Source: Nostoc calcicola FACHB-3891
GTDB lineage: Bacteria > Cyanobacteriota > Cyanobacteriia > Cyanobacteriales > Nostocaceae
Length of the DNA: 64,000 nt
Assembly: GCF_014697355.1 (NCBI RefSeq)
Contig: NZ_JACJRQ010000016.1
Coordinates: 1 to 64,000 of the forward strand
Direction: 5' to 3'
The notes beneath the pieces were generated by a model. The model ran no database searches. It was not told the origin of the DNA and saw only the letters and a list, made by a program, of their open reading frames with translations. Positions 17,085 to 25,026 of this stretch are shown here, piece after piece; the stretch's first letter is position 1, and each line of letters opens with the position of its first letter. The position numbers and the translations under genes are program-made.

Positions 17085-19193
17085 ATGGAAGTAATCTATC
17101 AGTATGCCTGGCTGATTCCGGTGTTACCTCTTTTCGGGGCAATGCTGGTCGGTCTAGGGTTAATCTCGTTGAATCAGGTGACAAACGGCCTGCGGCAGCT
17201 GAACGCTGTAGTGATTATCTCCCTAATGGGAGCGGCTATGGCGTTGTCGTTTGCTTTGTTATGGAGTCAAGTTCAAGGACATCCAACTTACACCCATACC
17301 CTGGAGTGGGCTGCGGCAGGCAATTTTCACCTGAGCATGGGCTACACTGTTGACCACCTGACAGCCCTAATGCTGGTGATTGTCACAACAGTAGCCTGCT
17401 TGGTCATGGTTTATACCGATGGCTACATGGCTCACGATCCCGGTTACGTGCGGTTTTATGCTTATCTCAGTTTATTTGGCTCTTCAATGTTAGGTTTGGT
17501 GCTTAGCCCCAACCTAGTACAGATTTATATATTCTGGGAACTTGTTGGAATGTGTTCCTACTTGCTGGTCGGCTTTTGGTACGATCGCAAGTCAGCAGCA
17601 GATGCCGCTCAAAAAGCATTTGTAACCAACCGCGTGGGCGACTTTGGTCTTTTGTTGGGAATTTTAGGGCTGTTCTGGGCAACGGGAAGCTTTGATTTTA
17701 ACATTATGGGCGATCGCCTCGCCCATCTCGTGGAAACAGGTAGTATCAGCAATTTTCTCGCTGTCCTGTTTGCGATTTTAGTTTTCCTCGGCCCAGTGGC
17801 GAAATCGGCCCAATTTCCTCTGCACGTCTGGCTACCAGATGCAATGGAAGGCCCCACCCCCATTTCTGCCTTGATTCACGCGGCAACAATGGTGGCAGCA
17901 GGTGTTTTCCTGGTAGCCCGGATGTACCCAGTATTTGAACATGTCCCAGCAGCAATGAACGTTATTGCCTTTACTGGGGCATTTACAGCGTTTTTGGGGG
18001 CAAGCATTGCCATTACCCAAAACGACATCAAAAAGGGCTTGGCTTATTCCACCATTTCCCAACTCGGTTACATGGTGATGGCAATGGGAATAGGTTCCTA
18101 CAGTGCTGGACTATTCCACCTGATGACCCATGCTTATTTCAAAGCGATGCTGTTCTTGGGTTCAGGTTCAGTCATTCACGGTATGGAAGGTGTCGTCGGT
18201 CACGACCCGGCTTTAGCCCAAGATATGCGGATGATGGGAGGACTGCGGAAGTATATGCCAGTTACGGCAACTACCTTTTTGATTGGTTGCTTGGCAATTT
18301 CTGGTATCCCCCCCTTCGCTGGGTTCTGGTCAAAAGATGAAATTTTGGGGCAAGCTTTTCAAGCTAACCCATTCCTCTGGTTGATTGGCTGGCTAACCGC
18401 CGGGATTACTGCTTTTTACATGTTTAGAATGTATTTCATGACATTTGAAGGCAAATTCCGGGGTAATGACGACAAAATCAAGGAAAAACTCAAGAAGGCA
18501 GCGACAATCGTCCTGGAATTAGAGTCAGAAGAACCAGTGCCGAATTTTGGCCCTGGGGCAATGAAAAAAGGAGAATTGGCGGCAACTAGTGGCCACCATG
18601 ATTCCCATGACTCCCATGACTCCCACGGACATCACAGCGACTCCCCTCACGAGTCGCCGTGGACAATGACTCTGCCTTTAGCAGTTTTGGCAGTACCTTC
18701 GATTTTGATTGGTTTGGTAGGAACTCCCTTTGCCAATTACTTCGAGGAATTTGTCTTTCCTCCCACTGAAACCCTCTCGGAAGTTTTAGAAAAAGCTGCC
18801 GAGTTCGACCCGACAGAGTTTTATATTATGGCGGGTGCTTCAGTGGCAATTTCCGTGGTTGGCATTACCTTGGCTTTGTTAATGTACTTGCGGGGTAAGA
18901 TTGACCCAGCTGCGATCGCTGCTAAAATCAAACCACTTTACGAGCTATCCCTCAATAAGTGGTACTTTGATGACATTTACCATCGTGTTTTTGTCCTGGG
19001 CTTGCGTCGCGTGGCTAGACAAGTTATGGAAGTTGACTTCCGCGTTGTCGATGGTGCCGTTAACCTCACAGGCTTTTTCACCCTCGTCAGCGGCGAAGGT
19101 CTGAAATATCTAGAAAACGGTCGCGCTCAATTTTATGCCTTGATTGTGTTTGGGGCTGTTTTGGGTTTAGTGATTGTTTTTGGTGTGACCTGA
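17085..19193 (+). CDS. ndhF: NAD(P)H-quinone oxidoreductase subunit 5 (NdhF1)
   Basis: NdhF/NuoL subunit of the thylakoid NDH-1 complex (702 aa), an antiporter-like proton-pumping subunit used in respiration and cyclic electron flow. The proton-antiporter core is obvious: HLSMGYTVDHLTALML, PNLVQIYIFWELVGMCSYLL, LHVWLPDAMEGPTPISALIH, KGLAYSTISQLGYM and ISGIPPFAGFWSKDEIL, with about 15 membrane helices and a C-terminal lateral helix. It resembles the NdhF1 rather than the CO2-uptake NdhF3/F4 type. A histidine/aspartate-rich insert (HDSHDSHDSHGHHSD, about residues 505-520) lies in a loop. The ATG at 17085 is chosen over the adjacent GTG at 17082. Confidence 0.95.
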   Translation: MEVIYQYAWLIPVLPLFGAMLVGLGLISLNQVTNGLRQLNAVVIISLMGAAMALSFALLWSQVQGHPTYTHTLEWAAAGNFHLSMGYTVDHLTALMLVIVTTVACLVMVYTDGYMAHDPGYVRFYAYLSLFGSSMLGLVLSPNLVQIYIFWELVGMCSYLLVGFWYDRKSAADAAQKAFVTNRVGDFGLLLGILGLFWATGSFDFNIMGDRLAHLVETGSISNFLAVLFAILVFLGPVAKSAQFPLHVWLPDAMEGPTPISALIHAATMVAAGVFLVARMYPVFEHVPAAMNVIAFTGAFTAFLGASIAITQNDIKKGLAYSTISQLGYMVMAMGIGSYSAGLFHLMTHAYFKAMLFLGSGSVIHGMEGVVGHDPALAQDMRMMGGLRKYMPVTATTFLIGCLAISGIPPFAGFWSKDEILGQAFQANPFLWLIGWLTAGITAFYMFRMYFMTFEGKFRGNDDKIKEKLKKAATIVLELESEEPVPNFGPGAMKKGELAATSGHHDSHDSHDSHGHHSDSPHESPWTMTLPLAVLAVPSILIGLVGTPFANYFEEFVFPPTETLSEVLEKAAEFDPTEFYIMAGASVAISVVGITLALLMYLRGKIDPAAIAAKIKPLYELSLNKWYFDDIYHRVFVLGLRRVARQVMEVDFRVVDGAVNLTGFFTLVSGEGLKYLENGRAQFYALIVFGAVLGLVIVFGVT

Positions 19194-19199
19194 TTTTCA

Positions 19200-19225
19200 T
19201 AGGGGTGGGCAGCTGTCCGCCCCTA
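19200..19225. repeat. Palindromic REP-like repeat (copy 4)
   Basis: Imperfect 26-bp palindrome TAGGGGTGGGCAG / CTGTCCGCCCCTA just beyond the ndhF1 stop. It belongs to the family at 303, with two G-T type mismatches in the arms. Confidence 0.7.
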
Positions 19226-19356
19226 CATTATTTCTTGTCTCACGCACAGGCGCAGAGAGTATTTGAGAGTTGCTTCTAAAAAGATCGCAATATTTTTTAA
19301 TATTAAGAGATAAAAAACGGGTTTAATATTCCAATCAAGTAGAATTTGTTGAATTT

Positions 19357-19716
19357 ATGAAATTCTTTAAAAGCTATAGAAATTTGTTAACTCTTCAATC
19401 AACTTGCTGGAATAAAACTAGGGTGATTAAACAATCTCAACAAATAAAGCAGTTTTTACACCAAAAGCTTGGCAGAATATTCTCCACCGCTACTCTTGTA
19501 ATGTTGCTAGCACTTTTATCTGGATTAAGATCAGTACAGCCAGCACTAGCTCAAACTCCCGCCGATTTGCACTACATCATCCAGATAATCTGAGTTCGAC
19601 GTAAAAAAAACGGTGAATATTATTTAAGTGATGCAGTTACCTAACAGGTTTTATAAAAAGCAGAGTTAGCTATTAATAATGGAGCAGAATTAAAAATTAT
19701 TAGATATGCAGCTTAA
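19357..19716 (+). pseudogene. Small exported protein, inactivated by in-frame stops
   Basis: An ATG at 19357 opens a frame with a long basic N-terminus, then a hydrophobic stretch (TLVMLLALLSGL) and an ALA-type signal cleavage site (SVQPALAQ), then ADLHYIIQII and a TGA at 19591. In the same frame the protein-like sequence continues (VRRKKNGEYYLSDAVT), is broken by TAA at 19642 and 19654, and ends KAELAINNGAELKIIRYAA with a final TAA at 19714. The three interruptions with no frame loss are the mark of a gene decaying by point mutation. The intact product would have been a secreted protein of about 116 residues with unknown function. It could still yield a 78-aa truncated product. Confidence 0.6.
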
Positions 19717-19927
19717 TTTTCTTATTCGCGTCTCTGTCACCATTCATGAAGCTAATGATACAGACATTGTTTTATCAGAGTTTTGAGATGGCGTTTGAAG
19801 GGAGGTGTAAACCGAACTTCTGTCATAAATTTAGGCTGTGATATCGTCCCAAAGCTCTGAAACTGGGAAAGTTTGTCCTGCTGCTGCTTGTCGTATTAGT
19901 CCCTTTACAATAACTAGGTTTACACGA

Positions 19928-20122
19928 TCACTGACTATTTTTGCCCCGTCTGCTCCAACGTTTTGTTAGACTCTGCTTTGGCGGTAATTTGACGATTTCC
20001 CAGCCACTTTCAACTTGCTGTTTCTGTAAATCCGCAAAAATTGCGTCCAAGTTATAGTTGAACGACTGAGCATATTCTTCACGAATTCGGTGAATTTCTT
20101 CAACAATTTCATCTTCCAACAT
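19928..20122 (-). CDS. Probable antitoxin partner of PIN protein
   Basis: A 64-aa charged protein (MLEDEIVEEIHRIREEYAQS, then NYNLDAIFADLQKQQVESGW). Short proteins with this IHRIREEYAxxFNYD pattern are commonly encoded next to PIN-domain genes in cyanobacteria and are presumed antitoxins. The gene starts 2 bp beyond the stop of the PIN gene on the same strand, so translation is probably coupled. No DNA-binding fold is recognisable. Confidence 0.65.
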   Translation of the reverse strand: MLEDEIVEEIHRIREEYAQSFNYNLDAIFADLQKQQVESGWEIVKLPPKQSLTKRWSRRGKNSQ

Positions 20123-20124
20123 TA

Positions 20125-20469
20125 TTAATCTCCCAAAAGTTCATAAGGTGTACAAAGGATTGGTAGCTCATAATCAAAATCAAGACTAATCTGTGCTAAC
20201 TTTCCCTGAATTTGAGCATTGGCAATATGTTTACAGTTCCACGTTAACAGATAATCTAAGCCGTGAACGGTAGCTGTTGCAATATGAATAGCATCGATAT
20301 CAGCTTTTGGTGGAAGATTACTACGAGCAAGGAACTGTGCAGCTAAGTCTTGCACAGCCTGATTGATTTCTAGTAATTGAAAACCACGAAGTATCTCTAT
20401 ACGTTGAGTAGCAACTTCCGTATCTCCCTTGGCTACTTCATTAAGAACTGCCTGGGATGTGTAAAGCAC
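20125..20469 (-). pseudogene. PIN-domain (VapC-like) protein lacking its N-terminus
   Basis: The visible 114 aa correspond to the C-terminal three quarters of a PIN nuclease: TSQAVLNEVAKGDTEVA (second acidic residue), KADIDAIHIATATVHGLDYL (third and fourth acidic region) and LLTWNCKHIANA. A normal PIN protein begins with a strand ending in the first catalytic Asp, about 25-30 residues earlier. Here the only start is a GTG directly before LYTSQ, and the upstream frame (QPISSSLLV, then stops at 20506 and about 20530) does not encode that strand. The toxin is therefore probably inactive. A truncated but functional variant is less likely. Confidence 0.65.
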
Positions 20470-21029
20470 AAGTAAGCTTGAAGAAATGGGTTGTATTTTC
20501 GTTCGTCATGGTGGCAAACATGATTGGTATCAGATCTGATTTTCAATTTGTGCCATTATCATAGGGTTGTTTCTCCTCTCATGCTTTTTGCACCAAATCG
20601 CTTTTTTGGAAAACCAGCAAACAGCATGATGTATTTTTAGCGATCGCCTGGGTTGGGCTACGCTGTCCCGTCGCTAGAATTCTAGTTTAGCGGCTTTGTT
20701 GAGGGTCAATTTTTGACTTGACCGTGCCGATTTTGGATTTTAGACTTGGATTATTTCGGTAATTCTGCTGTGAAGCAAGCTACATGCCCCGCACTTCATG
20801 GGCAGAACAAATCCAAAATCCAAAATTTAAAATCCAAAATTGCTTGACTGGGGGTATCCTAATCCACATTCCGCACTCCCAAGTGTCAAAATAGACTCCC
20901 AAGAGAAAAAATCGGGGATTGCCGATTTAATTAAATCAACCTAACGAGGAAGAGCAAATCCCCAAAAAGCTGTTAGTTAATAACTAGTGACTTTTTGCCA
21001 AACATGATTTTGATAGCAGACAAATTGCG
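20470..21029. other. Intergenic region upstream of ndhD1
   Basis: Holds the ruined 5' side of the PIN gene, then an inverted pair of ATTTTGGATTTTAGACTTGG (about 20730) and AAATCCAAAATCCAAAATT (about 20812), a GCGATCGC octamer near 20640, and the ndhD1 leader. No gene was found. Confidence 0.5.
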
Positions 21030-22607
21030 ATGAATACAGCTACTTTCCCCTGGCTGACGACGATTATTCTGTTTCCGATAGCGGCGTCACTACTGATTCC
21101 CATCATCCCAGATAAAGACGGCAAGACAGTGCGCTGGTACTCCCTGATTGTCGGGCTGATAGATTTCGCACTGATTGTTTACGCTTTTTATACTGGGTAC
21201 GATTTTTCCAATCCAGATTTGCAGTTGGTGGAGAGTTATCCCTGGGTACCACAACTCGATTTGAATTGGTCGGTAGGGGCAGATGGCTTGTCCATGCCTC
21301 TGATTATTTTGACTGGATTCATTACCACGCTGGCGATTTTAGCAGCTTGGCCTGTAACCTTCAAGCCCAAGCTATTTTACTTCTTGATTCTGGCGATGTA
21401 TGGCGGTCAAATTGCCGTGTTCGCCGTCCAGGATATGCTGCTATTTTTCCTGGTGTGGGAACTGGAACTGGTGCCGATATACTTTCTGCTGTCGATTTGG
21501 GGAGGCAAAAGGCGACAATACGCAGCGACTAAATTTATTTTATACACCGCTGGCGGTTCGCTGTTTATTTTGCTGTCTGCCCTGACAATGGGATTTTACG
21601 GCGATACGGTGACGTTCGACATGCGATCGCTCGCCCTCAAAGATTTCGCCCTGAATTTCCAACTTGCCCTCTATGCTGGCTTCCTGATTGCCTACGCCGT
21701 CAAGTTGCCGATTATTCCCTTGCACACCTGGCTACCTGATGCCCACGGTGAAGCTACAGCCCCTGTGCATATGTTATTGGCAGGTATTCTCCTAAAAATG
21801 GGCGGTTACGCTCTAATTCGGATGAATGCCCAAATGCTGCCTGATGCCCACGCTTATTTTGCCCCTGTGTTGATCGTTTTGGGGGTAGTTAACATCATCT
21901 ACGCTGCCCTAACATCCTTTGCCCAGCGCAACCTCAAGCGAAAAATTGCCTACTCCTCAATTTCTCACATGGGCTTTGTCACCATTGGGATTGCTTCCTT
22001 TACCGATTTGGGATTAAGTGGAGCAGTTTTGCAAATGGTTTCTCACGGGTTAATTGGGGCGAGTTTGTTCTTTCTCGTAGGTGCAACTTATGACCGGACA
22101 CACACCCTGATGTTGGATGAAATGGGTGGTGTCGGTAAGAGAATGCAGAAAATTTTCGCCATGTTCACCGCCTGTTCAATGGCATCTTTGGCGTTGCCAG
22201 GAATGAGCGGTTTCGTAGCAGAATTAATGGTATTTGTTGGTTTTGCGACTAGCGATGCTTATAGCTCTACCTTTAAAGTTATCGTAGTCTTCTTGATGGC
22301 AGTTGGGGTGATTTTAACTCCGATTTATCTGCTGTCAATGTTGCGAGAAATTTTCTACGGTCAAGAGAACGAAGAATTAGTTTCTCACCAAGCTTTGATA
22401 GATGCTGAACCCCGTGAAGTATTTATTATTGCCTGTTTGTTAGTGCCAATTATTGGTATTGGTTTCTATCCGAAACTGCTCACTCAAATGTACGACGCCA
22501 CAACTGTACAATTGACAGCAAGATTGCGTAATTCGGTACCGACATTAGCACAACAAAAACTAGAAGTACCAAAGGTTTCTTTGAGTGCGCCGGAAATTGC
22601 AAATTAG
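21030..22607 (+). CDS. ndhD: NAD(P)H-quinone oxidoreductase chain 4 (NdhD1)
   Basis: NdhD/NuoM subunit of NDH-1 (525 aa), the second antiporter-like proton channel, about 14 membrane helices. Landmarks: [40 protein letters not shown] (conserved Glu of helix 5), [38 protein letters not shown] and [17 protein letters not shown]. It fits the NdhD1 type that partners NdhF1 in respiration and cyclic electron flow. It is 1.8 kb from ndhF1; the gap is filled by the pseudogene and toxin-antitoxin remnant. In the Anabaena order I recall, ndhF and ndhD are adjacent, so that filler is probably a later arrival. Confidence 0.95.
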   Translation: MNTATFPWLTTIILFPIAASLLIPIIPDKDGKTVRWYSLIVGLIDFALIVYAFYTGYDFSNPDLQLVESYPWVPQLDLNWSVGADGLSMPLIILTGFITTLAILAAWPVTFKPKLFYFLILAMYGGQIAVFAVQDMLLFFLVWELELVPIYFLLSIWGGKRRQYAATKFILYTAGGSLFILLSALTMGFYGDTVTFDMRSLALKDFALNFQLALYAGFLIAYAVKLPIIPLHTWLPDAHGEATAPVHMLLAGILLKMGGYALIRMNAQMLPDAHAYFAPVLIVLGVVNIIYAALTSFAQRNLKRKIAYSSISHMGFVTIGIASFTDLGLSGAVLQMVSHGLIGASLFFLVGATYDRTHTLMLDEMGGVGKRMQKIFAMFTACSMASLALPGMSGFVAELMVFVGFATSDAYSSTFKVIVVFLMAVGVILTPIYLLSMLREIFYGQENEELVSHQALIDAEPREVFIIACLLVPIIGIGFYPKLLTQMYDATTVQLTARLRNSVPTLAQQKLEVPKVSLSAPEIAN

Positions 22608-22984
22608 ATAGCGATCGCTAATTTCAATTAATACTGCTTTTGGGTGGGTTTTGTACCTGCCCTTTTTTTGTCATTGGTCATTTGCCCCAATACAGTTGAG
22701 TTAAGCATTTCTTTCTTCTCTTTGCGTCCTTAGCGTTCTTTTCTACGAGATGCTGCGCGTTGGCGGAAGCCTCTCGTTCGCTGAAAGCGTCTCCTAGAGA
22801 AGAGAAGGCGGTTCGTTAAAAATTTTTACACTTGGAATTATGTTTAAATACTGAGGATAAGGACACACAGCGATGTCTCCGACGAGCTATGCCTACGCTC
22901 AAAATAGTTTTTGATTGTTACTATGCGATCGCACATCAATGATTTTCTACAATCTATTTAGAATCAGATGTAGCAAAACCCGTA
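22608..22984. other. Intergenic region with CAATAC-type element remnant
   Basis: A left end CAATACAGTTGAGTTAA at 22688 and interior resembling 9041-9175 continue to about 22830. A GC-rich block (GAGATGCTGCGCGTTGGCGG and on) is embedded. No matching right end (GTATTG) is visible, so this copy is truncated. Confidence 0.6.
22688..22830. mobile_element. CAATAC-type miniature element, truncated copy
   Basis: Shares the left end and much of the interior (AAGYATTTCTTYCTTYTCTT, TTTGCGTCCTTAGCG, GCGGTTYGTTAAAAA) with 9041-9175, but lacks a right terminus and a detectable target duplication. Confidence 0.5.
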
Positions 22985-23731
22985 ATGTTAAACTATAATC
23001 CGCTGCACTGTTTGCCTTCTTCCGAAGAACTACCAGACTCAGATGATACTCCTGTGGATAATGAACTACAAAATTCAATTCCTGGCCTACTAAAAACTAT
23101 ACTCGCTTTAGCTTGGTGCGATCGCTGGGATTGGTTTTTTGGCGTCAATATGGGTATTTATTATCACCCAGACAAACCAGCGATCGTCCCTGATGGGTTT
23201 CTCAGCTTAGGAGTCCAACGTTTCATTGATGTAGGCAAAGCCTTCTCCCAAGGATTAGACTTACGCCTGAGTTATGTATTGTGGGAAGAAAAAAAGCTGC
23301 CAATTTTAGCACTAGAAGTTGTTTCCCAAATTCATCGAGGAGAATACACTACCAAGAAAGAATTCTATGCCAAGGAATTAGGAATTTTATACTACGTTGT
23401 GTACAATCCCCTGCGGCGCAAAAAGTCGCCCTTGGAAGTATATCGCTTAGTTGATGGGGAATATACTTTAATGTCAGGAAGCCCTGTTTGGCTACCAGAA
23501 ATTGGTTTAGGAATTGGGCGAGAACGAGGAATTTATCAAGGTATAGCGCGGGAGTGGTTGTATTGGTATGACGAGGAAGGACAGAGATTGCTGACACCAG
23601 AAGAACGCATCCGAGAACTGGAAGAACGCGCAGCTTTTGAAGAACAGCGGCGCGTGGAATCAGAACAACGGGTAAAAATCTTGGTGGAAAGTTTAAAAGC
23701 CTTTGGTGTCGATCCAGAAACTTTAGCGTGA
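22985..23731 (+). CDS. Uma2-family (DUF820) putative endonuclease
   Basis: A 248-aa Uma2/DUF820 protein, a PD-(D/E)xK nuclease-like family greatly expanded in cyanobacteria and of unknown role. The likely active-site pattern is visible: PAIVPDGFLSLG (Asp), LALEVVSQ (Glu) and YTTKKEFYAKELGILYYVVY (Lys). The C-terminal 45 residues form a charged coiled coil (ERIRELEERAAFEEQRRVES) as in many members. The start ATG lies directly after an AT-rich leader. Monocistronic. Confidence 0.85.
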   Translation: MLNYNPLHCLPSSEELPDSDDTPVDNELQNSIPGLLKTILALAWCDRWDWFFGVNMGIYYHPDKPAIVPDGFLSLGVQRFIDVGKAFSQGLDLRLSYVLWEEKKLPILALEVVSQIHRGEYTTKKEFYAKELGILYYVVYNPLRRKKSPLEVYRLVDGEYTLMSGSPVWLPEIGLGIGRERGIYQGIAREWLYWYDEEGQRLLTPEERIRELEERAAFEEQRRVESEQRVKILVESLKAFGVDPETLA

Positions 23732-24041
23732 AAATTACAGCAGAATTCAGAATTCAGAATTCAGACAGGCTTTATCCCTGGCTACCAGACTTAATTTGTG
23801 TACTTCACTTTCCTGGAAATCTGCTGTGCGATCGCCTAAACTCCACCATTAATGTCAAATTAAAACATCAGTTAAAATGTCAAGTAACCTAAAGGCATAT
23901 ATTACTTGAAATTTATTTCAGTTTAGAGACTTCCAAAAAATAAATTATCCCAAATTATTTGTACATTTGTAGGGGCGCATAGCTATGCGCCCCTACGACG
24001 GGGTATTTTTTTAACTCGAAGTCCCTTATCTGTTTAGGTAA
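23732..24041. other. Intergenic region
   Basis: Contains GAATTCAGAATTCAGAATTC direct repeats at about 23743-23764 and the palindrome at 23969. No gene was recognised. Confidence 0.5.
23969..23996. repeat. 28-bp perfect palindrome, REP-like (copy 5)
   Basis: Half-site GTAGGGGCGCATAG, almost identical to the copy at 303 (CACAG changed to CATAG, with the compensating change in the other arm). Confidence 0.8.
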
Positions 24042-24296
24042 TCAAGACACATCATCTTCTAGTTCCTGGATTTCCTGTAATGTTTGCCAGCCAGCTTGCC
24101 ACTGGGAGTTATCTTGTAATAATTTGGCATTTATCCAAAAACGAACTTTGGGATCGCAGGCAGCCACCATTTCAGCGTATACCCACTTACTCTGATTTTT
24201 ACGGTTGACGACTTGGAAGTGTCTCCATCCGTCAACTTTTTGGTGTGCTGTCCACTTAGAACCGAGTAAGTAAGGAAATTTTTGTTTTTTTGTCAT
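24042..24296 (-). CDS. TIGR02450-family small Trp-rich protein
   Basis: An 84-aa conserved protein (MTKKQKFPYLLGSKWTAHQK, then VDGWRHFQV and KWVYAEMVAACDPKVRFWIN). This pattern of tryptophans with K-rich ends matches the TIGR02450/DUF2389 family found in cyanobacteria and some proteobacteria. Function is unknown. The start is the ATG directly after a TCATTAGTCATTAGTCATT-type repeat. It may be transcribed after the next minus-strand gene (24447-24830), 150 bp upstream across a tandem repeat. Confidence 0.8.
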   Translation of the reverse strand: MTKKQKFPYLLGSKWTAHQKVDGWRHFQVVNRKNQSKWVYAEMVAACDPKVRFWINAKLLQDNSQWQAGWQTLQEIQELEDDVS

Positions 24297-24332
24297 TAGT
24301 CATTAGTCATTAGTCATTTGTTATTGGTCATT

Positions 24333-24390
24333 CCCCTCATCTCCCTCATCTCCCTCATCTCCCTCATCTCCCTCATCTCCCTCATCTCCC
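24333..24390. repeat. CTCCCTCAT tandem repeat
   Basis: Six to seven near-perfect copies of the 9-mer between two minus-strand genes. The same unit is found inside the coding sequence at 6239 and at about 43350. Confidence 0.9.
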
Positions 24391-24446
24391 GGTTGGTGAG
24401 CGAAGTCGAACCACATCTCCCCACTCCCCACTCCCCACTCCCACAA

Positions 24447-24830
24447 CTAATGCGTCACCAAATCACCGTTGCGGGTAAACTTTTGACAATTCAACTCACT
24501 ATCTTGCTGGACACATAGGGAAAACCATCTGATATGACTCCAACAGGTGTTGATGTTGTTAGTAATTTTGCGCTTTTTCTTGGAAAGGCGTTGCCTGACA
24601 ACTTCATTAGGGCAAAGAATCTCCAAAGTACCGAAACCATCTTCGTGATTGACAATCCGAAACAGGCAGTCTTGCAACATAGCACGACTGCTGCTGTCAA
24701 AGAAACGCTTAAATCGCTGTAGCTTTTCCCCTTCAGTCATTTTGCTGATGGGTTTTATTTCAAATAAATCCTCATCCTCTAAGTCAAAGTCATCATCCTC
24801 AAAGTCGTAGGGGTCAATCATTTTCAGCAT
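24447..24830 (-). CDS. Conserved hypothetical acidic protein
   Basis: A 127-aa protein with a very acidic N-terminus (DPYDFEDDDFDLEDEDLFEI), then MTEGEKLQRFKRFFDSSSRAML and a compact region (FRIVNHEDGFGTLEILCPNE). Either of two close ATGs (24830, MLKM; 24821, MIDP) may be the start. No known domain is recognised. The composition and conserved-looking core suggest a real gene rather than a chance frame. The C-terminus has three cysteines. The gene lies between repeat-rich segments. Confidence 0.65.
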   Translation of the reverse strand: MLKMIDPYDFEDDDFDLEDEDLFEIKPISKMTEGEKLQRFKRFFDSSSRAMLQDCLFRIVNHEDGFGTLEILCPNEVVRQRLSKKKRKITNNINTCWSHIRWFSLCVQQDSELNCQKFTRNGDLVTH

Positions 24831-25026
24831 CCACTAGGCGACCTGGAATTATGGTAACTCTGTCTGGGGACAGGGAAGGTTTATTTAGAGGGAAGGAAGA
24901 TGGGGAGTGGGGAAACAAGGGGATAAGGGGACAAGGCGACTTAAGTGAAAACTTGCAACAACTCTTTCCCCTTGTCCCTGTTCATAAGGCAAAAGGGCAT
25001 CTAATCCCAGAAGCTGAACTTCGTTA

